From Eunapius fragilis (Eukaryota > Porifera > Demospongiae > Spongillida > Spongillidae), in NCBI GenBank assembly GCA_963681505.1, contig OY811984.1, forward strand, positions 1,655,272 to 1,719,271: 64,000 nt of DNA. The letters are read 5' to 3'. The position numbers were made by a program, and so were the translations under genes. This document shows positions 48,816 through 60,571 of the stretch, piece by piece; the stretch's first letter is position 1; each line of letters begins with the position of its first letter. The notes beneath the pieces are model-generated. The model saw nothing but the letters and a program-made list of their open reading frames with translations, was not told the DNA's origin and ran no database searches.

Positions 48816-50087
48816 GTTTTAGACGTGCATATGCAAAACCCAATGGCTTCGATGGGGCGCTACTTCTTTTTCTGGAGAGATCTGATTCAGCTCACAATTT
48901 AATGTAAGTGATGCCATTATATAACGCAGTCATTTCATTTCATAACATTACCACAGTAACAGTCGTCATTAGCGCCACTATCTCATTTCAGTCCGAGCCC
49001 CTATCTTGGGTTTGCACTGCTCCGCTCTTTAAAATATACCTGGCCGATGAAAATCTGATGTCACTGTCCGGGAATGATTTATATCAATTCTATAAGACAT
49101 TAGTCACCACGCGCCATTTTGAATAATTATTATCACGTTTAGTGGCTTACATTTTCGACAATTTCCGGAGCTTGCTCATTCATTTATTCAATAGCGATTT
49201 GGTTTTTCGACTTGTTTGCCAGATATAGTTGCGAATCGAAAGCCTAGTTTGTGACAGTTGCATGTTGCAAACTTGCAATTCCTAAAGTCTGGGGACCAGA
49301 TGACTGCCAGTCATCTGGTCCCCAGACTATTTCTCCTACGCAGCGTCACTTGAAAAGGTATTTCCCACTGACAGGTGCGCGCGTCATAATGCGTATTATT
49401 TACCCAACCCTGTACCTCCAACAGGAACCGGATGCATACACGCACGACTTCAGGCCCATATACGCATTAAGTTTATTTTGTGACTGATGATATCATGCAT
49501 GTACAGTATTTTCCTTGCGCTCAACCACAATTAAATATATGAACGGGATCAAAGTCAAACAAAATACGACCGCATGGAAATATCACTCCGGCCATGACAG
49601 CACCCCAGCTGTTCCGCTGCAACTCGCGGAACGTGTTTACTAAAAGAACCTTTTAAAACTTGTCACACGCCTATTTGTATATTTTATAAGCAAGCGGATG
49701 TTCGTTTCATTGACCGCAACAAATATATGTGTTTTCGTCTCTTCGAGAAAAACATACATGTACATGACGAGGAGCCTAGAGCAATGAACATACGAATCAA
49801 TGTGACTGGCTATGTTTTATGTTGCTATATAGTTGCAGCTGGTTAAACAGCCCGCGCACATATTCATATAGGCGTGGTTTTAGTTATAGGTATATAGTGT
49901 ACTGTTATAGCGCCCACCTGTAGATGCTGCCCTTGAGATCTTCAGTGCACGAAATGATTTCGTATCAGTAAACGTAGTCTTGCTATCGATGACGTAATGA
50001 AGTAAATATTGCTTTAGCTACTAACAGCAGAGCCGCAGGCCCGTATAGCTTATATATATATATGAGGTGCGCCCCCCCGCCCCCGTG
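48816..50087. other. unit A noncoding, with 43-nt hairpin
   Basis: No gene recognised. At 49286-49328 is AGTCTGGGGACCAGATGACT followed by its complement (21-nt arms around one base). The hairpin recurs at 56429-56471 (two changes in the arm) and 62252-62294 (intact). Confidence 0.6.
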
Positions 50088-50985
50088 CGTATAGACCAGT
50101 TGCGGCGCGAACGTTTATCGTTGGGATGGCCTTATAACAGCGGCGGATACAGGTTTTGGGGGGGGGGGGGGGCACGGATGGTGGGTGTGGCTGGGGGTGG
50201 GGTCGGCTTCTGGCCCGATACGAAAAGCGGGGGGGGGGGGGGGGGGGTGCTGTCGGTTTATGGCCCGATACGAGGAGCGGGGGGGGGGGGGGGGGGGTGC
50301 TGTCGGTTTATGGCCCGATACGAGGAGCGGGGGGGGGGGGGGGGGGGTGCTGTCGGATTCTGGCCCAAAACGAAGAGCGGGGGGGGGGGGGGGGGGGGGT
50401 GCTGTTGGTTTCTGGCCCGATACGAAGGGCGGGGGGGGGGGAAGTATGATCGCGTATCGGGGGGCCCGGGATATAGTACAGTAGTAGAGTTCATGCGTGC
50501 GGATATCAATAGACAGCGCAATCGTGCAGCTATATTATAAAATGCGGCCCGAAAAGTTATGAATTTATTAATGAAGGGGGGGGGGGGGGGGGGGGCACGT
50601 GCCCCGAGTGCCCCCCCCCTGGATCCGCCGCTGCTTATAAGGCCATAATAACGACGAACGTGTTAGTCGTGGGCGTCAATTTTCGGCGGCCATTTTGGTG
50701 GGCATGTACAGGCCAAAATGGAATGGTCACGAGTTGTGTACAATCGGCTGAACAAATCGGTTCGAAAAGAATTGTGACAGTAAACATTCAAATTTCTTAC
50801 CGATAGCTAACTTTTTCAAACCGATTTGTTCAGCCGATTGTACACAACTCGTGACCATTCCATACTCACCTGTACATTTTGCCCATCAAAATGGCCGCCG
50901 AAATGGACGGCGCACGACATAACACCATCGGATAAACGTTCGCGCCGCAACTGGTCTATACAAACCGAGCAGAATGATCTACCAA
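50088..50985. repeat. long inverted repeat, unit A (split by insertion)
   Basis: The left arm starts GTGCGTATAGACCAGTTGCG; the right arm ends CGCAACTGGTCTATAC. Inner arms hold CGGCGGCCATTTTGGTGGGC and GTTGTGTACAATCGGCTGAA with their complements. Arms are about 170-200 bp around a loop of about 40 nt. Counterparts are at 57308-57716 (B, uninterrupted) and 63056-63316 (C, cut short). Confidence 0.8.
50138..50633. mobile_element. non-autonomous hAT-type element, 496 bp, unit A only
   Basis: Ends CAGCGGCGGATACAGG and CCTGGATCCGCCGCTG. Flanked by CTTATAA on both sides (50131-50137, 50634-50640). Units B and C have the undisturbed site GGCCTTATAAGGCC, so this is a clean insertion after the duplication. 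Inside are five copies of a 50-bp unit (about 50197-50440) made of TGGCCCGATACGAGGAGC plus 17-22 G in a row. No transposase. Confidence 0.85.
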
Positions 50986-51130
50986 CCCAGGCCGCACAGC
51001 CATCGCTAGCCATTTGAAGGAAGAAAGCGTCGTTTTCATTAACGATCTGGGCAACCCAAATAATCGTGATCGAACCGTCGACCGTCGTTTGGCTTTTATA
51101 GTTTTAGCTAAGGTGCGTCATTCCTGAAAG
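50986..51130 (-). pseudogene. relic 5' end of the 566-aa gene family, unit A
   Basis: The stretch around CTACCAACCCAGGCCGCACA, then CATCGCTAGCCATTTGAAGG (minus-strand ATG near 51013) and the following ATCGTGATCGAACCGTCG matches the start codon region and upstream flank of the gene at 53783 (CCACCAACCCAGCACACCCA, CGTTTGAAGGAA, ATCGTGAGTCGAACCGT). The frame after the ATG diverges at once. An equivalent lies at about 57715-57840 in unit B. Confidence 0.55.
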
Positions 51131-52082
51131 GAATTATCGACACTCCCGCGCATGCGTGTCACTCGTACCCTCGCGGCGCTTCACAACTGTATTAGAAGTT
51201 TACACCTTAGTACCTGAGACTGTTACACAAAATTCATGGGGTTTTTATTATTTAAAAAAAAGTATTTCCCCACCAGGGACTGGGCTGAAAGGGTTATTGT
51301 TATTTCATATGATATATATAACGGGCCACTAAAAAAAAAAAAGGAAGGGGGGGGGGGGGGGGGGGAACAGAGTCAACAGACCATTTGACGCAATTAAACA
51401 GGACACGTGGGCTGACGTGGCGACTAACTAAAGATCTTCGTTTGGAAAGGATGATTAATTAACTTATCCTCTACTTCGTACTCGACGGAGGAACGGCCCA
51501 ATGGCTACGGTCCACCGCCAAATGATATGCTATCTGGAGATTGATCCATTACAACCTGTGTGCATTATAACATCCATATGATAGTTAATGATGGTTAATG
51601 CTGGTTAATGATAGTTAATGTTGGTTAATGTTGGTTAATGATAGTTAATGTTAGATAATGATGATTAATGATAGTTAATGATGGTTAATGGTGGTTAATG
51701 ATGGTTAATGATGGTTAATGATAGTTAATGATAGTTAATGATAGTTAACGATAATTATTTTCAAGCCCATTTTCAAAATCTAGCTATATAATGATCTTTA
51801 TTTGGGCGGTTCGTCCTGAATCTGTTCGATGCGTGCAAAACAGACACCGTGTGGCCCACTACAGCTGATTGGGAAGGAGGAAAGAGCAACAGTTCTGTGG
51901 CATGTCTCCATAAACGGAAATTCAAATTTCTTCAGTTTACAAATCACACATGTAGCGCATGCATGGACTAAGTGTTTTCCATTCATTGCGAGTGTACTAA
52001 GTGTAATTAATTGACTTACTATAAAGTCTGTATACGTCCATCGACGATATTTATGTATATTTCAGTGACTGTCGATGCAGCC
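51131..52082. repeat. unit A spacer with 10-bp minisatellite
   Basis: 51580-51755 is a tandem array of GATAGTTAAT/GATGGTTAAT/GTTGGTTAAT, about 17 copies. A poly-G run lies at about 51348-51365. The rest, downstream of the 566-aa gene, holds nothing recognised. Confidence 0.8.
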
Positions 52083-53783
52083 CTATTCTCGACGAAATTC
52101 TATATCTAGATCCGTGGTGGTAACGTTTTGCGTTATTTCGGGAGGAGCAAAAATCTTGATAGGGAGACATGAGCGGTAACACCTACGTAACTTAGGCACA
52201 AAAACGATGGCGCAACTGACGACAATGACAGCCTGAGAGGGAAGAAACAGCAACACGAAAAATATTAACTGGGAGATTGTATTGGTGACTGCGGTATTAG
52301 TATATATTCCGAGTGTGATGGTCAGGCTGATGTACAGCATCATTCCAGCCTCGAATTTGGTGTGGTTATTGTTTTTGTACGGTTGAAGAAGGAAGATTAT
52401 GGCCCCCCACACCATGGTACCAATTACTAGCACGGTAGTATTTGGGTCTTCGTTAATCTTCGTCGGACCGACCAGGATGGCCAAAAATAATATAAACTTA
52501 AAGATGAACTGCATGCCGCCGAGAAAGCGAAAGTCACGCGATCTTCCCGTGCCATCTTTGAAGTGGCCATAAAAAACTTCCATGAAAGCCCTCATGCATT
52601 GAACATATCGAGTTACACTGCCCCGACCACTCAAATACCTCGGAATGTTACAGACGGGGTACAGAGTCACCGTTAAACAGGGCAACAAGAAGAAGAACAG
52701 CAGAACCAGAATGGCGACTATCCCATGGCTCTTGTGTTCCGGTCCCCAAAACTCCAGAGAACCGTCGTACAATAACACTTTACCCACAACTTCCCCGTTT
52801 GCAAGTGTTAGGTCCTGGCTAGAGAGTAGCCTCAGCGATACTATGGATATCTTGACAAAGGCGAGCGACGCAAGGGTACAGAAAGTCGTGAGGAGAGAGG
52901 AAGGGTTAGTTTCAATCCGCATCAATTGAAGACACGATCGCACAGGCCAAGTCATGATCACAACCGGCTTGATATTCCACTGCTGCAGCTTCAGCAGCAG
53001 GTATGTCCCCGACACAAGGAACAAGGGGTACACGGCTCCTACGTACTTGAGAGCAATGACGTTCATGTTGGAAATGTTTTTTGCGCAACATAGCGGAGGG
53101 ATGAACAAAGTAAAGATCTCCAGAGTCCATATGCTGTACATGGACAGTAGAACCTTCACAATGGTGTTCAATGCGGGTATTCCGATGGTCGGCCATAGTA
53201 TGTTGGTTGTGTAGAATGGTATGATTTGGGCGAATGTGACGTATCCGAAAGTGTACGGGGCAGCGACGTTGATGCCAAGCAAGTAGACAAATAGGAACAT
53301 AACAGTCGGTGGACCGAACTCTGCGAGAGCGTAAAGGAAGCAGTTTATCGACTCGCACTGGTCGCTTCTTACGCACCGAAATGACCAAGGATCCGCTATG
53401 GACACGCTAAAGCCTTCAACGCACTTACCACACAACGTTCCCGTTCTGTTGGCTACTCCGCAAGACTGTTCCGTGATGCCGGCATAGTTTAAGTACGGGT
53501 CTAGCAGCACGGTACTTTCCCTAAGGAGTTGCATGCAGGGACACATTCCTCCCACCAGCAGCTCGCTACCATTGGTCGCGTTGTAAGAAGTCACACAGAA
53601 CTCGGAATACAGCAACACAGCTCCACTGAAGCAATCCAGCACGCCTCCTGGCCGCTCTCCGTACAACTCGTTGGTATCGTCGCACATGCGTTTCTGGATG
53701 CAGCTTGCATTGTTGGCGTCGTATGTAGAAGCGGTCTGCTGTACAAAACCAAGCAGAAGGATCCACCAACCCAGCACACCCAT
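52083..53783 (-). CDS. Cys-rich multi-pass membrane protein, 566 aa, unit A (intact)
   Basis: Single exon, signal peptide at 1-19 (MGVLGWWILLLGFVQQTAS). Residues 20-148 form a short extracellular part with Cys pairs and the signature NRTGTLCGKCVEGFSVSI (112-129). About nine hydrophobic segments lie between 150 and 530 (for example 150-170, 210-232, 244-265, 300-320, 353-377, 420-440, 448-467, 480-500, 504-530), then a 36-residue cytoplasmic tail. It is a short relative of the 1219-aa protein at 43330: same neck and membrane part, no beta-helix. Shared landmarks are LLYDGSLEFW / LWLYDGTVKFF before the sixth segment and FLGGMQFIFKFIL / FWPGVLLLVRIIL. Role unknown; a surface receptor or channel-like protein is possible. 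It is the only intact copy of the two in the triplication. Confidence 0.85.
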   Translation of the reverse strand: MGVLGWWILLLGFVQQTASTYDANNASCIQKRMCDDTNELYGERPGGVLDCFSGAVLLYSEFCVTSYNATNGSELLVGGMCPCMQLLRESTVLLDPYLNYAGITEQSCGVANRTGTLCGKCVEGFSVSIADPWSFRCVRSDQCESINCFLYALAEFGPPTVMFLFVYLLGINVAAPYTFGYVTFAQIIPFYTTNILWPTIGIPALNTIVKVLLSMYSIWTLEIFTLFIPPLCCAKNISNMNVIALKYVGAVYPLFLVSGTYLLLKLQQWNIKPVVIMTWPVRSCLQLMRIETNPSSLLTTFCTLASLAFVKISIVSLRLLSSQDLTLANGEVVGKVLLYDGSLEFWGPEHKSHGIVAILVLLFFFLLPCLTVTLYPVCNIPRYLSGRGSVTRYVQCMRAFMEVFYGHFKDGTGRSRDFRFLGGMQFIFKFILFLAILVGPTKINEDPNTTVLVIGTMVWGAIIFLLQPYKNNNHTKFEAGMMLYISLTITLGIYTNTAVTNTISQLIFFVLLFLPSQAVIVVSCAIVFVPKLRRCYRSCLPIKIFAPPEITQNVTTTDLDIEFRRE

Positions 53784-54407
53784 CGCTATATCAGTAGCGT
53801 TTGAAGGAATTTAAGAAAACGATGTTGTCATCAACCTGGCAACCGTTGGGGTATACTATAATCGTGAGTCGAACCGTACGTCGTTTGGCTCTGTTATAGC
53901 TATTCAGATCAGGTAGATTATGACCATGTATGGAATATAGCGGCCGGATATTCGCTCGCGTTATGCATGAAGATGTAAATCGTAAATCGTAGAAACTCAG
54001 ACACTCGGAGTTATAACGCCTGATAAGTGTTTAATATTGTAAAGATACCGTTCCCAAGTACTATTCGTTTATTTGTGCGCAAAATTAGTCCCGTATTATG
54101 AACCAACAGGGTACTGGAAGATGTACTTTTTCAGCTTCCGAGTCATCGTTGTGGTACAACATCATAATCATTTTAGATTCTATGCTTAAAGTTGGGCACT
54201 TTTGTTATGCAGATTCTGTGGTTACTTGATAGGACAGGTGAAAGCTTCAAGGCGGACGCATCTTACAAGAAGGAAGAGAAAGTGTTCCATGCAAGTTGTG
54301 CAATATTGTGAGACCTTCTGCTTTTGCAACAACCTTACCCGACAAAATCATGGCAGTACCTGTTGCAGCCGGCCAATTTCATGACAACCAGGATAACGTC
54401 ACGTTAT

Positions 54408-55374
54408 CAGGAACTACGATAGTAGTTCTAATAGAGGAACTACGATAGTAGTTCCTCTATTAGTTCCTATATAGGAATTGACCCGGGTCGTGAATATCAT
54501 TAAAAAACGCGACCCGCGTATAACTCGCGTACTAAGAAACGGATAGTTTAGCTCTTTGTTCCTATCGAACCAGAAGGCAAAGACGGTCATTTTAATGTTT
54601 TGTTCCAGTCTTCAAACTGTTTCCTTTAAGAGAACAAAAAAGTTCGTGTTTTACCTCGTCCCCAGGCCAAATCTTCTCCGTCGTCGTCGTCGTCGTCGTC
54701 TTCTAATTCTCGGGTGAGTATAACTCATGATAGGAATGGTTTTTAAGAGCGCCAATTATACCAATCGCTTTAGAATCTCCTGGAAGGCCATCTTCAAGTA
54801 TCAGATGTATGAATAAAGCATAAAACTGACATACATAATCATTACGTAATGCGTAGTATTAAATAGAAGCGTTCCCATGGCGACATTTACGTATATTTAG
54901 AATTGTGCAAACAAAAGAGGAGAGCAGACGACGTGTTTGAATTCTCCCGCGTTCCTTACAGTGATCCCAAACAAAAGCGGGCGTTTGCTCGTGACGGTAA
55001 TTGAAGCGGAGGGGAGCGGGGGGGGGGAGGGGCACTTGCCAGTATTAATAATCGATAAAAATGATAATTAAAAAATAGAGGAAACAAGTAAAGAAAAATA
55101 TTCTCTAACGAGAAAGTTGGTGGGATATAGGAATTGGAGGCAAAGGTGGTGTAAAAAGGAAGGGAACAAGGTTTTGAGAAAAGGGTAAATGAGACAAAAA
55201 TCCTATATTTAGCACTTCTCTTGGTTCTGTTACATTTACACGTGCTCAATATAGGATTTTTGTCTCATTTACCCTTTTCTCAAAACCTTGTTCCCTTCCT
55301 TTTTACACCACATTTGCCTCCAATTCCTATATCCCACCAACTTTCTCGTTAGAGAATGTTTTTCTTTACTTGTT
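54408..55374. mobile_element. insertion private to unit B, about 970 bp
   Basis: Units A and C read straight from ACGTTAT to TATACGTTTCTAATCC; unit B has this extra DNA between. It opens with nested hairpins, the best being AATAGAGGAACTAC-GATA-GTAGTTCCTCTATT (54430-54461, perfect 14-nt stem), contains a (CGT)n run near 54679-54700, and ends with palindrome P2. No ORF is convincing. It may be one element or two. Confidence 0.7.
55083..55374. mobile_element. palindromic MITE P2
   Basis: Inverted arms of about 125 bp: AACAAGTAAAGAAAAATATT, CTCTAACGAGAAAGTTGG, AATTGGAGGCAAAGGTGG, GAGACAAAAATCCTATAT and the complement. Loop near 55209-55249. Relative of P1 at 32893. Confidence 0.75.
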
Positions 55375-57270
55375 ACATACGTTTCTAATCCATGTAATAA
55401 TTAAATATCCTTGCTTAAATCGCTCGGAAGGTATAGCGATTCAAACGAAGAGCATTTTTACAAAAGTTGAACTTCACGACAAAATTTCGTGACCTAAATA
55501 TTATAAAAAATCCATTGCGTTTGAATAGTTAAAACGTCCGAACGGTAAACCAGAGATAATATATTATAAAAATCCATTGCGTTTGAATCGTTAAAACGTC
55601 CGAACGGTAAACCAGAGATTTATCTCTGGGTAAACGTAATTGACATCCTATTTTCTAGACTTCATACTATACACCAATACAATTGGGGTCTTTTACTTGC
55701 TCCATGCCAGTATTATAACGTCCGATTACCCCACAGGGTTTTAACCTGCCAAAACTTTCGGCAGGAGTGATCAAATTGCTTCAAATTCGGTTTGTAGGTA
55801 GAGAGGTCCTGTACCTATTGATTTGTTCAATTTTTACTTCATCCGTTACGGAGATATAGCTGTTCAAAGTGCGTGCACGGTTTCCCGCTCGATTCGTGCC
55901 ATTAATTAAACCCGCCTCCCATACATTAAATTGCTTAAATCATTGGCGCGAATCGAGCGGCGTTTCGGTTTTAGATGTGCATATGCAAAACCCAAAGGCT
56001 TCGATGGGGCGCTACTTCTTTTTCTGGAGAGACCTGATTCAGCTCACAATTTAATGTAAGTGATGCCATTATATAACGCACTCATTTCATTCATAACGTT
56101 ACCACAGTAACAGTCGTCATTAGCGCCACTATCTCATTTCAGTCCGAGCCCCTATCTTAGGTTTACACTGCTCCGCTCTTTAAAATATACCTGGCCGATG
56201 AAAATCTGATGTCACTGTCCGGGAATGATTTATATCAATTCTATAAGACGTTATTCACCACGCGCCATTTTGAATAATTATTATCATGTTTAGTGGCTTA
56301 CATTTCCGGAGCTTGCTCATTCATTTATTCAATAGCGATTTGGTTTTTCGACTTGTTTGCCAGATATAGTTGTGAATCGAAAGCCTAGTTTGTGACAGTT
56401 GCATGTTTGCAAACTTTCCTATACCGTTAGTCTGGGGACCAGATGACTGGCATTCATCTGGTCCCCAGACTATTTCTCCTACGCAGCGTCACTTGAAAAG
56501 GTATTTCCCACTGACAGGTGCGCGCGTCATAATGCGTATTATTTACACAACCCAGTACCTCCAACAGGAACCGGATGCATACACGCACGACTTCAGGCCC
56601 ATATACGCATTAAGTTTATTTTGTGACTGATGATATCATGCATGTACAGTATTTTCCTTGCGCTCATGATCAACCACAATTAAATATATGAACGGGATCA
56701 AAGTCAAACACAAAATACGACCGCATGGAAATATCACTCCGCCATGATAGCACCCCAACTGTTCCGCTGCAACTCGCGGAACATGCTTACTAAAGAAGCT
56801 TTTAAAACTTGTCACACACCTATTTGTATATGTTATAAGCATTTAATAAGCGGATGATCTTTTCATTGACCGCAACAAATATATGTATCTTCGTCTCTTC
56901 GAAAAAAACATACATGTACATGACGAGGAGCCTAGAGCAAGGAACATACGAATCAATGTGACTGGCTATGTTTTATGTTGCTATATAGTTGCAGCTGGTT
57001 AAACAGCCCGCGCACATATTCATATAAGCGTTAGTTTTAGGTATATACTATATAGTGTACTGTTATAGCGCCCACCTGTAGATGCTGCCCTTGAGATCTT
57101 CAGTGCACGAAATGATTTCGTATCAGTAAACGTAGTCTTGCTATCAATGACGCAATGAAGTAAATATTGCTTTAGCTACTAACAGCAGAGCCGCAGGCCC
57201 GTATAGCTTATATATATAATTATAATTATAATTATAATACATAATTATATATTTATATATAAGAGGTGCG

Positions 57271-57302
<32 letters not shown>

Positions 57303-57307
57303 CCCCC
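55375..57307. other. unit B noncoding: foldback half-copy and hairpin
   Basis: Foldback half-copy at about 55425-55960, 43-nt hairpin at 56429-56471 with an altered centre, AT repeat near 57210-57262 and poly-C at about 57271-57301. No gene recognised. Confidence 0.65.
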
Positions 57308-57716
57308 GTGCGTATAGACCAGTTGCGGCGCGAACGTTTATCGTTGGGATGGCCTTATAAGGCCATATAAACGACGAACGTGTTAGTCGTGGGCGTCAAT
57401 TTTCGGCGGCCATTTTGGTGGGCATGTATTAAATAAATACAGGTGAGTATGGGGCAAAATGGAATGGTCACGAGTTGTGTACAATCGGCTGAACAAATCG
57501 GTTCGAAAAGAATTGTGACAGGTAAACATTCAAATTTCTTACCGATAGCTAACTTTTTCGAACCGATTTGTTCAGCCGATTGTACACAACTCGTGACCAT
57601 TCCATTTTGGAGCATACTCACCTGTACATTTTGCCCACCAAAATGGCCGCCGAAATGGACGGCCCACGACATAACACCATCGGATAAACGTTCGCGCCGC
57701 AACTGGTCTATACAAA
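57308..57716. repeat. long inverted repeat, unit B
   Basis: Uninterrupted form of the palindrome at 50088. Arms run from GTGCGTATAGACCAGTTGCG and pair with CGCAACTGGTCTATAC; inner arms hold ACAGGTGAGTATG and its complement CATACTCACCTGT. The spacer sits near 57516-57549. It includes the empty hAT site GGCCTTATAAGGCC (57351-57364). Confidence 0.85.
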
Positions 57717-58866
57717 CCGAGCAGAATGATCTACCAACCCAGGCCGCACAGCCATCGCTAGCCATTTGAAGGAAGAAAGCGTCGTTTTCATTAACGATCT
57801 GGGCAACCCAAATAATCGTGATCGAACCGTCGTTTGGCTTTTAATTTTAGCTAAGGTGCGTCATTCCTGAAAGGAATTATCGGCACTCCCGCGCATGCGT
57901 GTCACTCGTACCCTCGCGGCGCTTCACAACTGTATTAGAAGTTATATACCTTAGTACCTGAGACTGTTACACAAAATTCATGGGGTTTTTATTATTTAAA
58001 AAAAAGTATTTCCCCACCAGGGACTGGGCTGAAAGGGTTATTGTTATTTCATATGATATATATAACGGGCCACTAAAAAAAAAAAGGAAGGGGGGGGGGG
58101 GGGGGGGAACAGAGTCAACAGACCATTTGACGCAATTAAACAGGACACGTGGGCTGACGTGGCGACTAACTAAAGATCTTCGTTTGAAAAGGATGATTAA
58201 TTAACTTATCCTCTACTTCGTACTCGACGGAGGAACGGCCCAATGGCTACGGTCCACCGCCAAATGATATGCTATCTGGAGATTGATCCATTACATCCTG
58301 TGTGCATTATAACATCCATATGATAGTTAATGCTGGTTAATGATAGTTAATGTTGGTTAATGTTGGTTAATGTTGGTTAATGTTGGTTAATGATGGTTAA
58401 TGATGGTTAATGATGGTTAATGATGGTTAATGATGGTTAATGATGGTTAATGGTGGTTAATGGTGGTTAATGGTGGTTAATGATGGTTAATGATAGTTAA
58501 TGGTAGTTAATGATAGTTAATGATAGTTAATGATAGTTATCTTCAAGCCCATTTTCAAAATCTAGCTAAATAATGATCTTTATTTGGGCGGTTCGTCCTG
58601 AAGCTGTTCGATGCGTGCAGAACAGACACCGTGTAGCCCACTACAGCTGAATGGGAAGGAGGAAAGAGCAACAGTTCTGTGGCATGTCTCCATAAACAGA
58701 AATTCAAATTTCTTCAGTTTATACAAATCACATATGTAGCGCATGCATGGACTAAGTGTTTTCCATTCATTGCGAGTGTACTAAGTGTAATTAATTGACT
58801 TACTATAAAGTCTGTATACGTCCATCGACGATATTTATGTATATTTCAGTGACTGTCGATGCTGCC
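57717..58866. repeat. unit B spacer with relic 5' end and 10-bp minisatellite
   Basis: Relic start region at about 57717-57840. Poly-G at about 58090-58108. The GTTAATGATG-type array at 58322-58537 has about 21 copies, more than unit A. Confidence 0.75.
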
Positions 58867-60571
58867 CTATTCTCGACGAAATTCTATATCTAGATCCGTG
58901 GTGGTAACGTTTTGCGTTATTTCGGGAGGAGCAAAAATCTTGATAGGGAGACACGAGCGGTAACACCTACGTAACTTAGGCACAAAAACGATGGCGCAAC
59001 TGACGACAATGACAGCCTGAGAGGGAAGAAACAGCAACACGAAAAATATTAACTGGGAGATTGTATTGGTGACTGCGGTATTAGTATATATTCCGAGTGT
59101 GATGGTCAGGCTAATGTACAGCATCATTCCAGCCTCGAATTTGGTGTGGTTATTGTTTTTGTACGGTTGAAGAAGGAAGATTATGGCCCCCCACACCATG
59201 GTACCAATTACTAGCACGGTAGTATTTGGGTCTTCGTTAATCTTCGTCGGACCGACCAGGATGGCCAAAAATAATATAAACTTAAAGATGAACTGCATGC
59301 CGCCGAGAAAGCGAAAGTCACGCGATCCTCCCGTGCCATCTTTGAAGTGACCATAAAAAACTTCCATGAAAGCCGTCATGTAATGAACATATCGAGTTAC
59401 ACTGCCCCGACCACTCAAATACCTCGGAATGTTACAGATGGGGTACAGAGTCACCATTAAACAGGGCAACAAGAAGAAGAACAAAAGAACCAGAATGGCG
59501 ACTATCCCATGGCTCTTGTGTTCCGGTCCCCAAAACTCCAGAGAACCGTCGTACAATAACACTTTACCCACAACTTCCCCGTTTGCAAGTGTTAGGTCCT
59601 GGCTAGAGAGTAGCCTCAGCGATACTATGGATATCTTGACAAAGGCGAGCGACGCAAAGGTACAGAAAGTCGTGAGGAGAGAGGAAGGGTTAGTTTCAAT
59701 CCGCATCAATTGAAGACACGATCGCACATGCAGGCCAAGTCATGATCACAACCGGCTTGATATTCCACTGCTGCAGCTTCAGCAGCAGGTATGTCCCCGA
59801 CACAAGGAACAAGGGGTACACGGCACCTACGTACTTGACAGCAATGACGTTCATGTTGGAAATGTTTTTTGCGCAACATAGCGGAGGGATGAACAAAGTA
59901 AAGATCTCAAGAGTCCATATGCTGTACATGGACAGTAGAACCTTCACAATGGCGTTCAATGCGGGTATTCCGATGGTCGGCCATAGTATGTTGGTCGTGT
60001 AGAATGGTATGATTTGGGCGAATGTGACGTATCCGAAAGTGTACGGGGCAGCGACGTTGATGCCAAGCAAGTAGACAAATAGGAACATAACAGTCGGTGG
60101 ACCGAACTCTGCGAGAGCGTAAAGGAAGCAGTTTATCGACTCGCACTGGTCGCTTCTTACGCACCGAAATGACCAAGGATCCGTTATGGACACGCTAAAG
60201 CCTTCAACGCACTTACCACACAACGTTCCCGTTCTGTTGGCTACTCCGCAAGACTGTTCCGTGATGCCGGCGTAGTTTAAGTACGGGTCTAGTAGCACGG
60301 TCCTTTCCCTAAGGAGATGCATGCAGGGACACATTCCTCCCACCAGCAGCTCGCTACCATTGGTCGCGTTGTAAGAAGTCACACAGAACTCGGAATACAG
60401 CAACACAGCTCCACTGACGCAATCCAGCACGCCTCCTGGCCGCTCTCCGTACAACTCGTTGGTATCGTCGCACATGCGTTTCTGGATGCAGCTTGCATTG
60501 TTGGCGTCGTATGTAGAAGCGGTCTGCTGTACAAAACCAAGCAGAAGGATCCACCAACCCAGCACACCCAT
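58867..60571 (-). pseudogene. 566-aa membrane protein copy, unit B, frameshifted
   Basis: Same protein as at 52083 in two frames: 59731-60571 codes for residues 1-280, to VVIMTWP, and 58867-59727 for the rest from the RSCLQLMRIE block. The break is a 4-bp insertion, cgcacATGCAggcc here against cgcacaggcc in unit A, near 59727-59731. About a dozen residues differ from unit A, scattered. Without the insertion the frame would otherwise be open, so the break is recent, or a sequencing or assembly error. As it stands the product ends after residue 291 with a short foreign tail, having lost the second half of the membrane domain. Confidence 0.85.

Larger units (their letters stand above)
47830..53994. 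repeat. tandem segmental duplication, unit A
   Basis: Starts ACTCAGACACTCGGAGTTAT. The same start recurs at 53995 (unit B) and 60783 (unit C). Within A in order: unique-looking 0.4 kb, foldback half-copy (48264-48815), 43-nt hairpin (49286), long inverted repeat with a hAT-type insertion (50088-50985), relic 5' gene end, 10-bp minisatellite, and the 566-aa gene on minus. Units are very similar by eye but each has private insertions. Confidence 0.9.

Noticed and set aside
50067-50540. Glycine-rich ORFs
   Set aside because: Produced by G-runs within the hAT-type insertion; no counterpart in units B and C.
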